From: Sphaerospermopsis kisseleviana NIES-73 | GTDB lineage: Bacteria > Cyanobacteriota > Cyanobacteriia > Cyanobacteriales > Nostocaceae | Direction: 5' to 3' | Assembly: GCF_002368075.1 (NCBI RefSeq) | Contig: NZ_AP018314.1 | Span: 3,757,862 to 3,821,861 of the forward strand | DNA: 64,000 nucleotides | Shown: positions 35,873 to 45,768 of the stretch, piece by piece | Position numbering within the stretch: position 1 is the stretch's first letter | Layout: the number at the start of each line of letters is the position of its first letter | Made by a program: the position numbers and the translations under genes | Notes under the pieces: generated by a model | Seen by the model: the letters and a program-made list of their open reading frames with translations, nothing else | Told to the model about the DNA's origin: nothing | The model's database searches: none

Positions 35873-36072
35873 TCTGCAAATGCTATCCTATGTTTGGCAA
35901 GTGACAGGTTAAGCTACAATTTCTCTAAATTATCTAAATTATTGAATTTATGGAATTAATGATGATAATTATACCATTGGGCGGTTTTTAACATCTGGTT
36001 GCAAGCGGAAAATATGCCTCCCAATCATAATATATAGATGTAGTCAAACACGCAGCAGGAGAAGAGTAACGC

Positions 36073-38163
36073 ATGGGCAAGGTAGTCGGCATCGACTTGG
36101 GTACAACCAACTCAGTAGTCGCCGTGATGGAGGGTGGCAAGCCGGTGGTGATTGCCAATGCTGAAGGTATGCGAACCACCCCTTCTGTTGTCGGCTTCAG
36201 CAAGGAAGGCGAAAGGGTGGTAGGGCAAATGGCCAGACGGCAAACTGTGCTGAATCCCCAAAATACTTTTTTTGCAGTTAAACGCTTCCTTGGGCGCAGG
36301 TATGCTGAACTTAATCCAGATTCCAAGCGCGTACCCTACACCATTCGTAAGGATGAAATGGGCAGTATTAAAGTTGCCTGTCCGCGATTAAATAAAGAAT
36401 TTGCCCCGGAAGAAATTTCAGCAATGGTGCTGAAGAAATTGGCGGCTGACGCTAGTCGTTATTTGGGTGAACCTGTTACAGGGGCTGTAATTACAGTACC
36501 TGCTTATTTTAATGATTCTCAACGTCAAGCTACTCGCGATGCTGGCAGAATCGCAGGTTTAGAAGTGCTACGTATTCTTAATGAACCTACCGCCGCTTCC
36601 CTAGCCTACGGATTAGAAAGAGGTGACGTAGAAACCATCCTGGTTTTTGACTTGGGTGGTGGAACTTTTGATGTTTCTATTCTAGAAGTAGGTGACGGAG
36701 TTTTTGAAGTTAAAGCTACCAGTGGAGATACTCAGTTAGGTGGTAATGATTTTGACAAAAAAATAGTTGATTGGTTAGCGGAGCAGTTTTTAGAAGCAGA
36801 AGGAGTAGATTTAAGACGCGATCGCCAAGCTTTACAACGGTTAATGGAAGCCGCAGAAAAAGCCAAAATTGAACTTTCTGCCGTCAGCGTTACCGATATT
36901 AACCTACCCTTTATCACCGCTACCGAGGACGGACCCAAACATTTAGAAACTCGCCTCACCCGTTCCCAGTTTGAAGGTTTATGTGCTGACTTAATCAGTC
37001 GTATTCGTAACCCAGTCAAACGGGCGTTAAAAGATGCCGGACTATCACCTGTAGATATTGAAGAAGTTGTATTAGTAGGTGGTTCAACCAGAATGCCAAT
37101 GGTGAAACAGCTAGTACAGGATTTAATTGGCATTGAAGCCAGCGAAAACGTCAACCCTGATGAAGTGGTAGCCGTAGGTGCAGCTATTCAAGCAGGTATT
37201 CTGGCAGGAGAAACAAAGGATGTCCTGTTATTAGATGTCACACCCTTATCCTTGGGTTTAGAAACCATAGGTGGTGTGATGAAAAAACTCATTCCCCGCA
37301 ATACCACCATCCCCGTCAGACGATCTGATATTTTTTCTACATCGGAAAATAACCAAAACAGTGTAGAAATTCACGTAGTCCAAGGGGAAAGGGAAATGGC
37401 AGCAGATAACAAATCCTTGGGACGTTTCAAACTGTATGGTATTCCCCCAGCACCTAGAGGTATACCGCAAATTCAAGTAGCTTTTGATATAGATGCCAAC
37501 GGTATTTTACAGGTAATGGCATTAGATCGGACAACTGGACGAGAACAGAGTATTACTATTCAAGGTGCTTCTACTTTGAGTGAATCAGAAATTAACAGAA
37601 TGATTCAAGATGCTCAGAAATATGCTGATATTGACCGGGAACGGAAAGAAAGAGTAGAAAAACGGACTCGTTCCGAAGCTTTGATTTTACAAGCAGAAAG
37701 ACAACTGCGGGAAGTAGCCTTAGAAATGGGGATGCAGTTTGCTCGCAACCGTCGTCAACGCATTGACAATATTTGCCGGGAACTGCGAGAAAGTTTAAAA
37801 GATGATGATGATCGGGGCATTGATCAGGCTTACTCAGACTTGCAAGATGCTCTCTATGAGCTAAATCGAGAAGTCCGTGAGTATTATGCTGAAGATGAAG
37901 ACGAAGATTTATTTGGTGCGATTCGGGAAATCTTCACAGGTGATAAAGAACGGGAACGGGATTATTCTCCCAGAGAAACCTATCGAGAACGGGATTCTTA
38001 TAACAGAGACTATGGTAGAGGCAATGGTAGAGGCAATGGCAGGGAATATGGAAGAGACTATGGTCGAGAAAATCGTTCTTCCTCTTATGATAACAGTCCT
38101 CCCCCCCGTCCCAGTCGTCCCAGCTACCAGGATAATTGGGATGATGACGATGATTGGCTGTAA
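36073..38163 (+). CDS. dnaK: Hsp70 chaperone DnaK with an acidic, Arg/Gly-rich tail
   Basis: A 696-residue chaperone. ATPase domain 1-380: [59 protein letters not shown] and [16 protein letters not shown]. The substrate domain follows ([19 protein letters not shown]). The last roughly 100 residues are unusual: acidic ([20 protein letters not shown]), then Arg/Gly/Tyr-rich repeats ([20 protein letters not shown]), ending DDDDDWL instead of the EEVD-like end of canonical DnaK. Cyanobacteria have several DnaK paralogues; this is one of the divergent type. dnaJ follows 180 bp downstream. Confidence 0.96.
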   Translation: MGKVVGIDLGTTNSVVAVMEGGKPVVIANAEGMRTTPSVVGFSKEGERVVGQMARRQTVLNPQNTFFAVKRFLGRRYAELNPDSKRVPYTIRKDEMGSIKVACPRLNKEFAPEEISAMVLKKLAADASRYLGEPVTGAVITVPAYFNDSQRQATRDAGRIAGLEVLRILNEPTAASLAYGLERGDVETILVFDLGGGTFDVSILEVGDGVFEVKATSGDTQLGGNDFDKKIVDWLAEQFLEAEGVDLRRDRQALQRLMEAAEKAKIELSAVSVTDINLPFITATEDGPKHLETRLTRSQFEGLCADLISRIRNPVKRALKDAGLSPVDIEEVVLVGGSTRMPMVKQLVQDLIGIEASENVNPDEVVAVGAAIQAGILAGETKDVLLLDVTPLSLGLETIGGVMKKLIPRNTTIPVRRSDIFSTSENNQNSVEIHVVQGEREMAADNKSLGRFKLYGIPPAPRGIPQIQVAFDIDANGILQVMALDRTTGREQSITIQGASTLSESEINRMIQDAQKYADIDRERKERVEKRTRSEALILQAERQLREVALEMGMQFARNRRQRIDNICRELRESLKDDDDRGIDQAYSDLQDALYELNREVREYYAEDEDEDLFGAIREIFTGDKERERDYSPRETYRERDSYNRDYGRGNGRGNGREYGRDYGRENRSSSYDNSPPPRPSRPSYQDNWDDDDDWL

Positions 38164-38344
38164 ATTTTAGATTCAGGAGTCAGCAGGCAGAAGGTAGAAG
38201 TCAGAAGGCAGGAGAAATGAAAATTGTAACTTTTGTCTCTTACTATTCCCTATTCCCTGTTCCCTGTTCCCTATTCCCTGCGATGCACTGAGCTTGTCGA
38301 AGTGTTCCCTGTTCCCACTGATAACTAATAACTGATAACTGACT

Positions 38345-39340
38345 ATGCAAAACTTGCAAAATTTCCGCGATTATTACGAGATTTTGGGAGTCACAAAAGA
38401 AGCCTCTAGCGAAGAAATTAAAAAGGTTTATCGCAGGTTAGCAAGGCAATATCACCCTGATCTTAATCCTGGTGACAAGGAAGCAGAAGAAAAATTTAAG
38501 ACTATTGGTGAGGCTTATGAAATTTTGTCCGATCCGAGTAGGCGATCGCAATATGATCAATTTAGCCGCTACTGGAAACAAAAAGGCTTTGCTGGTAGCA
38601 AACAGTCACCAAAACCAAAGGGTTGGGGAGATAGTCGCACCAACACCCGTACTAGTCAAGAGGTAGATCCCAGCGAGTTTCCTGATTTTGAAAGTTTTAT
38701 TAATACAGTCATAGGTGTTAGCAGTCGCAAAGATACCAGAACTAATACTGATAGTACAACTACTAGCGACCCGTTTCGCACTCCCAGAACCAAAGTTGCT
38801 TATACAGTTAACACACCACCCCGTACTACTCGCAGAGATATTGAAGCGAGGTTAACTTTACCTCTAGAAAAAGCTTATCAAGGTGGTAATGAAAGAATAC
38901 GTTTAGAAGATGGGCGATCGCTCGAAGTAACTATGCCACCTGCTATGGTTACGGGTCAAACTATCCGCTTGCGAAATCAAGGGATCGGCGGCGGTGATTT
39001 ATACTTAAAAATTACTGTTGAAACCCATCCATTGTTTAAACTAGAAGGTGCAAATATTTTCTGTCAAATTCCTGTAACTCCCAGTGAAGCGGTTTTAGGT
39101 GGACAGGTGGAAGCACCCACTTTAGATGGTCCTGTGAAAATGACCATTCCCCCCGCAGTCAGATCCGGTCAAAGATTTAGATTAGCTAATAAAGGTTATC
39201 CCGTAGAAGGTGGTAAACGGGGTGATCAATTAGTAGAAATTCAAATAGTCACACCGAAAAATATTACTACTGAAGAAAGGCAACTGTATGAAAAATTGCG
39301 GGAAATTGAAAGTTTTAAACCAAGGGCGGATTTGATTTAA
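38345..39340 (+). CDS. dnaJ: DnaJ-type co-chaperone lacking the zinc finger
   Basis: A 331-residue protein. The J domain at about 7-75 has the HPD motif (RQYHPDLNPGDKEAEEKF). A Ser/Thr-rich linker (80-160) replaces the G/F region and CXXCXGXG zinc finger, and a DnaJ C-terminal substrate-binding domain runs from about 165 (ARLTLPLEKAYQGGNERIRL, GDLYLKITVETHPLFKLEG, ILGGQVEAPTLDGPVKMTIP-like). This CbpA-like layout suggests a dedicated partner for the upstream DnaK. Between them lie STRRs and a cactgagcttgtcgaagtg repeat. Confidence 0.93.
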   Translation: MQNLQNFRDYYEILGVTKEASSEEIKKVYRRLARQYHPDLNPGDKEAEEKFKTIGEAYEILSDPSRRSQYDQFSRYWKQKGFAGSKQSPKPKGWGDSRTNTRTSQEVDPSEFPDFESFINTVIGVSSRKDTRTNTDSTTTSDPFRTPRTKVAYTVNTPPRTTRRDIEARLTLPLEKAYQGGNERIRLEDGRSLEVTMPPAMVTGQTIRLRNQGIGGGDLYLKITVETHPLFKLEGANIFCQIPVTPSEAVLGGQVEAPTLDGPVKMTIPPAVRSGQRFRLANKGYPVEGGKRGDQLVEIQIVTPKNITTEERQLYEKLREIESFKPRADLI

Positions 39341-39371
39341 TGGTAATTTTTTCATTATTTGTATTTTCATA

Positions 39372-39418
39372 TTTCAGGTACATAGCTGATGGCTGACGGC
39401 TGATAGCTGAATGCTTAC
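39372..39418. repeat. 47-bp dispersed repeat, copy 2 (gap 39341-39646)
   Basis: A near-identical counterpart of 15324-15370. A tctgcgttta triplet repeat lies near 39530-39560. No gene is seen in the gap. Confidence 0.75.
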
Positions 39419-39646
39419 TGAAATTAATTAGTGAGGGCATATTATGAGTGTATTTCTCAAGAATGACCCAGGATTGCTATATTAATAGCAGATTTGTGAT
39501 AGTGTTTTCTCATCATCAGGAAAAAATTATCTGCGTTTATCTGCGTTTATCTGCGTTTAATGCTAAATTCCCGCACCTCACTAGGACGGGAAAAGTAGTC
39601 ATAATTTAAAATATAAGAACAGATGTGATCAAAGTGAATCAAAACC

Positions 39647-40189
39647 GTGAGTCAAACTGGGACACAGGCACAAAGCAGTAACACTACAACATATTACACC
39701 CTCTTGGGACTGCATCCCTCAGCGTCAGTCATAGATATACGTCGCGCTTATCGGGAACTAAGTAAACAGTATCATCCAGATACAACAGAATTACCTGATC
39801 ATGTTGCTACTGCCAAATTTCAGGAAATTAACGAAGCTTACGCTACTCTCAGTCATCCAGAGCGCCGTTTAAGTTATGATTTAAAGATTGGTTATTCTCG
39901 ATTTGGGGTAATTCAAATACCAACAGATTTAAACCATCCAACCCATAAACCCCATGATTATTCTAAATCAATGTACTTGGATGCAAGCGATCGCCCTTTA
40001 TCATCGGGTGAAATCTTTGTATTATTTGTTTTAGGATTAACCTTTGTTGGTTGTTTAGTATTGGCGATCGCCATTGCTGCTTTGCGTGGTGAACCCTTAC
40101 AAACCCAACTTACCCAACCCACCCCAACCACTCAACATCTAGTTTCCATGTTCCAAAATCACAACCCTCAACCAGCCGAATTTTTTTAA
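39647..40189 (+). CDS. J-domain protein with a single membrane anchor
   Basis: A 180-residue protein with a GTG start (VSQTGTQAQSS). The J domain at about 14-80 has the HPD motif in SKQYHPDTTELPDH. Residues 124-150 (GEIFVLFVLGLTFVGCLVLA) form a transmembrane helix, followed by a Gln/Thr/Pro tail. Such tail-anchored J proteins recruit Hsp70 to membranes. It is followed 37 bp later by a DUF3143 gene, a recurrent cyanobacterial pairing, so the two may be one transcript. It lies downstream of dnaK-dnaJ on the same strand. Confidence 0.9.
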   Translation: MSQTGTQAQSSNTTTYYTLLGLHPSASVIDIRRAYRELSKQYHPDTTELPDHVATAKFQEINEAYATLSHPERRLSYDLKIGYSRFGVIQIPTDLNHPTHKPHDYSKSMYLDASDRPLSSGEIFVLFVLGLTFVGCLVLAIAIAALRGEPLQTQLTQPTPTTQHLVSMFQNHNPQPAEFF

Positions 40190-40226
40190 TTTTTAATTTT
40201 TAATTTTTAATTTTTTTTAATTGCTT

Positions 40227-40493
40227 ATGCTTCCCGCCAACACACCACTGTATAACCATCCCCTCCCACAAATTGAAAAATGGCTAAAAGAGCAAGGTTG
40301 TCAACAAGATGACACCGAGTTACATTGTTGGCGCGTGCAAAAACCAACTTGGCAAGCGGATCTATGGTTAGATATTGAACAAATCACCGTGAGATATATT
40401 AACGCTGGAGAAAATGGTCAAGATATCCAACGTTCCTTTAAATATTCTCTCAGTCGGGAAGATATTCAAGCAGCTGTTTTTTCTGGCCCATAA
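40227..40493 (+). CDS. DUF3143 small protein
   Basis: An 88-residue protein from the ATG at 40227 (MLPANTPLYNHPLPQIEKWL); an in-frame TTG two codons upstream is less likely. EWLxEQGC-like and WRVQKPTWQADLWLDIEQIT match the cyanobacterial DUF3143 family, ending FKYSLSREDIQAAVFSGP. Function unknown; the linkage to a J-domain gene suggests an accessory role, but that is inference. Immediately upstream is a run of aattttt repeats (40186-40220). Confidence 0.82.
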   Translation: MLPANTPLYNHPLPQIEKWLKEQGCQQDDTELHCWRVQKPTWQADLWLDIEQITVRYINAGENGQDIQRSFKYSLSREDIQAAVFSGP

Positions 40494-40558
40494 ATCCAAT
40501 TCCAGCATCGTTTTTACATCCTAAGTAGTCGTGCAAAATAAATTTCATAGTTAGGAGA

Positions 40559-40835
40559 GGGAACAGGGAACAGGGAACTCTTAACAGGGAACAGGTAAGG
40601 TTTACAGAGATTTTTTCTTCAATAACTATGTGCAATTAATTTTGCCTGGGTACTTATACAAAGAAGGCAAAAGGCAAGAGTTTGGGCTATCTGTTATCCC
40701 CAAATTTTTTGATTTCCGATCCCCGAAATGCACAGTTTTTCTGGTATACCTTTCAAAAGCCTTGCACTTTTCTGGGCGGACAGAAATGAAAAAATGTCTT
40801 TAATTCTCCTCCTGACTCCTGACTCCTAGCCCTAA
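40559..40835. repeat. STRR and dispersed repeats in gap 40494-40881
   Basis: gggaaca heptamers (40559-40596) and tcctgac heptamers (40806-40830) are followed by the dispersed sequence CCTAACAGCACGCTACGCGA near 40853. No protein or RNA gene is seen in this gap. Confidence 0.7.
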
Positions 40836-40881
40836 CGAAAGGACTTTTATGCCTAACAGCACGCTACGCGAACAGCAAGCC

Positions 40882-41322
40882 CTAGTTATTCTCCCAAAAG
40901 TTAGAATTTAGGAGTATTTCTAACTCCGATGAATACGGCCATTCCGAAGGAAAATTGACTGATTTATACTCACTCCTGACATTAGTTAAACTTCGTCGCC
41001 AAGCTTCCTGAAAACTCGTATCCCATAGAGACTTGAGACTGGGTACTTGGGTAATTAATACATCAAGTTCAGTTCGTTGAGTCCGAATTGTGCGTTCCCA
41101 CCCATTATAATCGTAGGTTAAGTCAACATATAATCGCTTGAGTAAATGTTCTAGTAATACAATTAAACGACTCAATAGTTCTCTTTTTTGCGAAGTTCCC
41201 AAAGCCTCTACTTCCTCAATCAGATTTTCAATATCCAAGGTTTCAAAATCCCGTGCTTTGAGCTTCGCAACAGTATCTTCAACCCAGAGTAAAATATCTT
41301 GATCATAGAGGGATAGTGTCAT
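40882..41322 (-). CDS. DUF29 family protein
   Basis: A 146-residue protein from MTLSLYDQDILLWVEDTVAK (a second start six codons upstream is possible). It is an all-helical DUF29 protein, a large family in cyanobacteria: LEIENLIEEVEALGTSQKRE-like segment, RLIVLLEHLLKRLYV and SLKSLWDTSFQEAWRRSL. Its function is unknown. It is downstream of uppS on the same strand with a 46-bp gap, so it may be read from the lysA-cdaA-uppS transcript. Confidence 0.85.
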   Translation of the reverse strand: MTLSLYDQDILLWVEDTVAKLKARDFETLDIENLIEEVEALGTSQKRELLSRLIVLLEHLLKRLYVDLTYDYNGWERTIRTQRTELDVLITQVPSLKSLWDTSFQEAWRRSLTNVRSEYKSVNFPSEWPYSSELEILLNSNFWENN

Positions 41323-41368
41323 ATTTAATTTTTCTCCCAAATCTTACTATTGAATATAGCATTACTTC

Positions 41369-42118
41369 CTAAACCTTCCCAAACCGCCGTTCTCGTTGTT
41401 GATAAGCACATAAAGCGCGGTGAAATTCCTTTCTATCAAAATCTGGCCAGAGAGTATCAGTAATATAAATTTCACCATAGGCCATTTGCCAAAGTAAGAA
41501 ATTAGATAAACGCATTTCTCCACTGGTGCGGATTAGCAAATCTGGATCAGCGATACCAGCTGTATATAAATGACTTTCAAATAACTGTTCAGAAATTTCA
41601 TCTGGTTTTAATAAACCTTCCTCTACTTTTTGGGCGATCGCTCGACAAGCTTGTAAAATCTCCTGCCTACCGCCATAATTAGTAGCTACTGTAAACTTAA
41701 TACTTTGATTATCCTTAGTTTCTGCCATAGAGCGAGAAATTTCTTCTTGTAGCGATTTTGGTAAAGCTTGTAAATTACCCACAAACTGAATCTGCACATT
41801 TTCTTCTACCATTTCCCGCAGTTCTTGACGCAGAACCCTTTGGAAAAGACTCATTAAAAACTCCACTTCTTCCTGTGGTCTTTTCCAGTTTTCCGTAGAA
41901 AAAGCGTAAGCAGTGAGAGCTTTAATACCCCAATCTTTACAACAGCGTAACAAATCCTTGAGGGCATCAACTCCCCGCTTATGCCCCATAATTCGAGGTA
42001 GACCTTGACGTTTAGCCCATCGACCATTGCCATCCATAATCACCGCAACGTGCTGGGGGAGTAATTCTCGTTTTAAATCAGAAGGCAAATATTGCAGTTC
42101 AGTATGTTGTGTAGTCAT
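41369..42118 (-). CDS. uppS: Isoprenyl transferase (undecaprenyl diphosphate synthase)
   Basis: A 249-residue cis-prenyltransferase making the C55 lipid carrier for peptidoglycan. Signatures: [20 protein letters not shown] (catalytic Asp in MDGNGRWA), [21 protein letters not shown] and the C-terminal [19 protein letters not shown]. The ATG overlaps the cdaA stop by four bases (ATGA), so the two are translationally coupled, a conserved arrangement in cyanobacteria. Confidence 0.96.
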   Translation of the reverse strand: MTTQHTELQYLPSDLKRELLPQHVAVIMDGNGRWAKRQGLPRIMGHKRGVDALKDLLRCCKDWGIKALTAYAFSTENWKRPQEEVEFLMSLFQRVLRQELREMVEENVQIQFVGNLQALPKSLQEEISRSMAETKDNQSIKFTVATNYGGRQEILQACRAIAQKVEEGLLKPDEISEQLFESHLYTAGIADPDLLIRTSGEMRLSNFLLWQMAYGEIYITDTLWPDFDRKEFHRALCAYQQRERRFGKV

Positions 42119-43053
42119 TTTTCGGTCTTATTTTTTTGGCGAGAAGCAGTCGATGGTAATCTAAGTAAACGTGAAACCAGTGCTAATGTTTGACCACCTA
42201 GTTGACGACCTAAACTGAAAAGACCAGGTGCTACAGCTTCTCGGTCTACAGTTGGCGAAAATCGTTCCTCTAAAGACTCTTTTAACTTTCTAATCGTCAG
42301 TGGTCTATATAAAGTTCCCCTTTCAGCTAAGGAAATAGAACCCGTTTCTTCTGATACAACGACACAAATGCAATTTTCGACACGCTCGGTAATTCCCATT
42401 GCTGCCCGATGGCGTGTACCCAACTGGCGTGAGGCTGTGCGTCCTGAAAGTGGTAAAATTATACCGGATGATACAATCCGCGAACCACGGATCAAAGTTG
42501 CCCCATCATGCAATAAAGTTTTGGGCTGAAAAATTGTCTGTATCAGTTCCTTAGACACCTCTGCATTTAACTTTACACCAGGTACAGAAAAATCTCGCTC
42601 ATCCATTGGTCCGGTAGTTTCCAAAATCAGCAAAGCACCAATCCGATTTTTTGACAGTTCTTTCACAGCATCGACAATTTCATCAATCACGCTATCAGAT
42701 TTAGGCACTGTCAAGCGGTTAGGTTGAAACAACTGCCGAAACTCACCCCGTCCCAATTGTTCCAAAAATCGGCGAAACTCTGACTGGAGTGCTACGGCCA
42801 TAGCTACAGCACAACCAATTACCAACTTTTCCAAAACGAAATTGAGCAAAGGTAGTCCCAAATTCCCACTCAATGCTGAGGCCAGCATCAAGATTATAAA
42901 TCCTCGCACCATCCATAGTATCCGGCGTTCACTAATAATCACCAGGATCATGTATGTCAACGCCAGCACTAAAAGAATATCCAGAGTCCCAAGCAGCAAG
43001 GACTGTGACCATCCCAGGTTTGTCGTCAGCCATTGCTTCCACCAATCTCTCAT
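42115..43053 (-). CDS. cdaA: Diadenylate cyclase CdaA
   Basis: A 312-residue membrane-anchored enzyme making c-di-AMP from two ATP. Three N-terminal hydrophobic segments (about 12-80) precede the DAC domain, with the catalytic DGA in [11 protein letters not shown] and RHR in [13 protein letters not shown]. c-di-AMP regulates osmotic and potassium homeostasis. It lies between lysA and uppS and overlaps uppS. The C-terminal 35 residues are poorly conserved (Arg/Leu-rich). Confidence 0.95.
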   Translation of the reverse strand: MRDWWKQWLTTNLGWSQSLLLGTLDILLVLALTYMILVIISERRILWMVRGFIILMLASALSGNLGLPLLNFVLEKLVIGCAVAMAVALQSEFRRFLEQLGRGEFRQLFQPNRLTVPKSDSVIDEIVDAVKELSKNRIGALLILETTGPMDERDFSVPGVKLNAEVSKELIQTIFQPKTLLHDGATLIRGSRIVSSGIILPLSGRTASRQLGTRHRAAMGITERVENCICVVVSEETGSISLAERGTLYRPLTIRKLKESLEERFSPTVDREAVAPGLFSLGRQLGGQTLALVSRLLRLPSTASRQKNKTEK

Positions 43054-43070
43054 GACATCTGGATTCTAAT

Positions 43071-43139
43071 AGTCATTAGTCATTAGTCATTAGTCATTAG
43101 TCATTAGTCATTAGTCATTAGTCATTAGTCATTAGTCAT
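43071..43139. repeat. STRR: nearly ten agtcatt heptamers
   Basis: Nine full units plus a partial one between lysA and cdaA. The array lies within what would be a polycistronic transcript. Confidence 0.92.
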
Positions 43140-43176
43140 AATTCTTAGCTAATGACCAATGACCAAGAAAAAATAA

Positions 43177-44568
43177 CTATTTCAATTTTTCAGGTAGGCA
43201 ATCTTGGCGAATGATGTCTTGATAGGTTTCCCTTTGCAAAATTAAATTTGCTTCACCGTTAGCTACTAACACAGCAGCTGGTCGGGGTAGACGATTATAG
43301 TTAGATGCCATACTGTAATTGTATGCTCCAGTTGCCATAACTACGAGAACGTCGCCTGGTTCAGTTTTGGGAAGTGGGGCGTTTTTAATCAGAATATCTC
43401 CTGATTCGCAGTGTTTACCTGCTACTGTGACTGTTTCTGTTAAAGGAGCGGACATTTTGTTAGCAACAACAGTCCGATAAACTGATTGATAGGTGATGGG
43501 GCGGGGATTATCTGACATTCCGCCATCAATTGTCACATAAGTACGAATATCAGGAATTGTTTTAGCTGATCCAATAGTGTAGGCAGTAACGCAAGCTGTG
43601 GCAATGAGCGATCGCCCTGGTTCACACAGGAGTTTGGGGAGGGGCAAGTTTTCAGCAGCGCAAGCTTCTTGCACTACTTCACAAATCGCCTTTGACCATT
43701 CTTCAATGCTTGGGGGATCGTCTGATTCGGTGTACTTAATCCCTAAACCACCACCGACATTTAACTCTGTCAATTCTAAATTATATTTTGCTGCATCTCG
43801 CAACCACTGTACCATTACAGCAGCCAAATCTCTATGGGGTTGACGTTCAAAAATTTGCGAACCAATATGAGCGTGTACACCCACACAGTTTAAAGCGGGT
43901 TGTTTACTTACAAAGGCAAATACCTCTTCTAAATCATTAGGGTCAAACCCAAATTTACTATCTAAGTGTCCGGTGCGAATATACTCATGGGTATGACATT
44001 CAATCCCCGGAGTTAACCGCAGCATAATACGGATGGCTGAATCTTTGGTTGCTAGTTCTACCAAAGTATGTAATTCATACCAGTTATCAACAACAATGGT
44101 ACAACCTGATTCAATGGCTAAAGTTAGCTCATCACGGGATTTATTATTTCCGTGGAGGTAGATTTTCTCTGGACTCACACTGGCTTCTAAAGCTGTGTAA
44201 AGTTCACCACCAGATACTACATCTATTCCTAAACCTTCTGAAGCGACAATGGCGCAAACTGCTAAACAATTCCATGCTTTAGAGGCGTACAATACTTGAG
44301 ATTCACCTTTGTAGTATTTTTTAAAGGTATCCCGGTATTGTTGGCAAGCTGTCCGCAAGGTTGTTTCATCCAAAATATATAAAGGTGAACCAAACTGCTG
44401 AACTAGCTTTGTGACATCACACCCACCGATTTCTAGAAAATCATCACGATTAACTCTAGCAGTCAAGGGTAGGAGTTGTTGATTAGGAGAAATATTTGTA
44501 CTATCCTGGCTGGGAGATAGATATTGATTGCCAGAAGGTTGAACCTTGACGGGGTGAGTCGATACCAT
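43177..44568 (-). CDS. lysA: Diaminopimelate decarboxylase
   Basis: A 463-residue PLP enzyme converting meso-DAP to lysine. The Schiff-base lysine is in QVLYASKAWNCLA. Other landmarks: GVHAHIGSQIF, LNVGGGLGIKYTE, LCEPGRSLIATA and the active-site CESGDIL from the partner subunit. The N-terminal 45 residues (VSTHPVKVQPSGNQYLSPSQ) are an extension common in cyanobacterial LysA. It is the first gene of the lysA-cdaA-uppS group. Confidence 0.96.
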   Translation of the reverse strand: MVSTHPVKVQPSGNQYLSPSQDSTNISPNQQLLPLTARVNRDDFLEIGGCDVTKLVQQFGSPLYILDETTLRTACQQYRDTFKKYYKGESQVLYASKAWNCLAVCAIVASEGLGIDVVSGGELYTALEASVSPEKIYLHGNNKSRDELTLAIESGCTIVVDNWYELHTLVELATKDSAIRIMLRLTPGIECHTHEYIRTGHLDSKFGFDPNDLEEVFAFVSKQPALNCVGVHAHIGSQIFERQPHRDLAAVMVQWLRDAAKYNLELTELNVGGGLGIKYTESDDPPSIEEWSKAICEVVQEACAAENLPLPKLLCEPGRSLIATACVTAYTIGSAKTIPDIRTYVTIDGGMSDNPRPITYQSVYRTVVANKMSAPLTETVTVAGKHCESGDILIKNAPLPKTEPGDVLVVMATGAYNYSMASNYNRLPRPAAVLVANGEANLILQRETYQDIIRQDCLPEKLK

Positions 44569-44641
44569 AACTAAATTAGAATTTGTCCTTGTTAAAATTA
44601 CGAGCGTGAGTTAATATCCCGATTTTCAGTTTACTGCTTTA

Positions 44642-44722
44642 TTGGTGATTGGTGACTGGTGATTGGTGACTGGTGACTGGTGACTGGTGACTGGTGACTG
44701 GTGACTGGTGACTGGTGACTGG
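44642..44722. repeat. STRR: gattggt/gactggt array upstream of lysA and rimI
   Basis: About eleven heptamers with gact/gatt variants in the divergent promoter region. Further cccctgc-type and tgttccc heptamers follow up to the rimI start. Confidence 0.88.
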
Positions 44723-44796
44723 GAAAATAAAAATAATTTTCCCCTGCTTCCCCTGCTTCCCCTGTTCCCTGTTCCCTGTTCCCTGTTCCCTTCATC

Positions 44797-45345
44797 GTGA
44801 AACTATTAGATTTAAAAATTCAATCCTTAACTTCAGAGAATTTAAGTGAACTACTAGAACTTGATAAAGCCTGTTTTGATGGGTTGTGGACTATGGAGGG
44901 CTACCGTCGAGAACTGGAAAGTCCTAATAGTCATTTTTTAGGTTTATTTGCCCCATTTTCTAGTTGTGGTTTGTTGGGAATGGGTTGTTTTTGGTCAATT
45001 TTAGAAGAAGCGCATATTACAATTTTGGCGGTTCATCCTGAATATCAGGGTCAAGGTTTAGGACAGGCTTTGTTGTATGCTCTACTCAAAACAGCAAGCG
45101 ATCGCGGTTTAGAAAGGGCAACATTGGAAGTTCGGGTTTCTAATGAAAAGGCAATTTCGCTTTATGAAAAATTTGGCTTTAAGACTGCTGGTAAAAGACC
45201 ACGCTATTACCAAGATAATAATGAAGATGCTTTAATTTTGTGGACTTCTAACCTACAACAGCCCAGTTTTCTCAAAAATTTGGATGATTGGGAAGTGATG
45301 ATTAGCGATCGCCTAGCCAAATCTTCTTGGAGTTTAACTGAATAG
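44797..45345 (+). CDS. rimI: Ribosomal protein S18-alanine N-acetyltransferase
   Basis: A 182-residue GNAT acetyltransferase with a GTG start. The acetyl-CoA pyrophosphate loop is HPEYQGQGLGQALL (Q/RxxGxG/A), and LEVRVSNEKAISLYEKFGF is the RimI-type motif. The last 35 residues (FLKNLDDWEVMISDRLAKSS) are a cyanobacterial extension. It is divergent from lysA. The general GNAT call is firm; the S18 substrate is by family. Confidence 0.88.
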   Translation: MKLLDLKIQSLTSENLSELLELDKACFDGLWTMEGYRRELESPNSHFLGLFAPFSSCGLLGMGCFWSILEEAHITILAVHPEYQGQGLGQALLYALLKTASDRGLERATLEVRVSNEKAISLYEKFGFKTAGKRPRYYQDNNEDALILWTSNLQQPSFLKNLDDWEVMISDRLAKSSWSLTE

Positions 45346-45489
45346 GTGACTGGGGACAGTAATAAGGGGATAGGAAATAGGGAGAAATATTTACCTTCTG
45401 CCTCCTGCCTCTCCCAATGCCCAATTTATCAATATTTCAAAATAAATATTTTTATTTAATAAAAATTTATTATATTAAAAACTTTTGTA

Positions 45490-45517
45490 TTGACAATGTA
45501 CCATTGTATATGATAAT
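45490..45517 (+). promoter_or_regulatory. Sigma-70-type promoter candidate for clpC
   Basis: TTGACA (45490-45495) and GATAAT (45512-45517) are separated by 16 bp. This is the best promoter-like sequence in the gap 45346-45768; it implies a roughly 245-nt untranslated leader before the clpC ATG at 45769. The leader has no recognised RNA element. Confidence 0.5.
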
Positions 45518-45768
45518 TAAGTTTGTTTGGGAATAGATTAACAAAATCTAAAAATTAGTAGTGTCTTGTTAGTCGTAATTTCCAGGAAGGCTAGTAAATT
45601 CAATCTCCTCACCAGACTAGCGATAGAAAAAGTAATAAAAATTAATGAATGAACCCATCAACTTGTGTGATGGCTGGGGGGTATCTATTTTTTTGATAGA
45701 GATATCCAAAATTTTAGCCTGTGCTAAAATCAGCATACCGGCACGACGCAGGTGATGGGAAAAATGCC

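Noticed and set aside
35873..36072. CIRCE heat-shock operator before dnaK
   Set aside because: No TTAGCACTC-N9-GAGTGCTAA-like inverted repeat found.
36732..37476. Minus-strand ORFs within dnaK (also similar shadows in folD, lysA, clpC and gcvP)
   Set aside because: Antisense shadows of strongly conserved genes with no independent features.
37877..38170. 97-codon ORF in another frame at the dnaK 3' end
   Set aside because: An alternative-frame reading of the repetitive RG-rich tail ([13 protein letters not shown]), not a gene.
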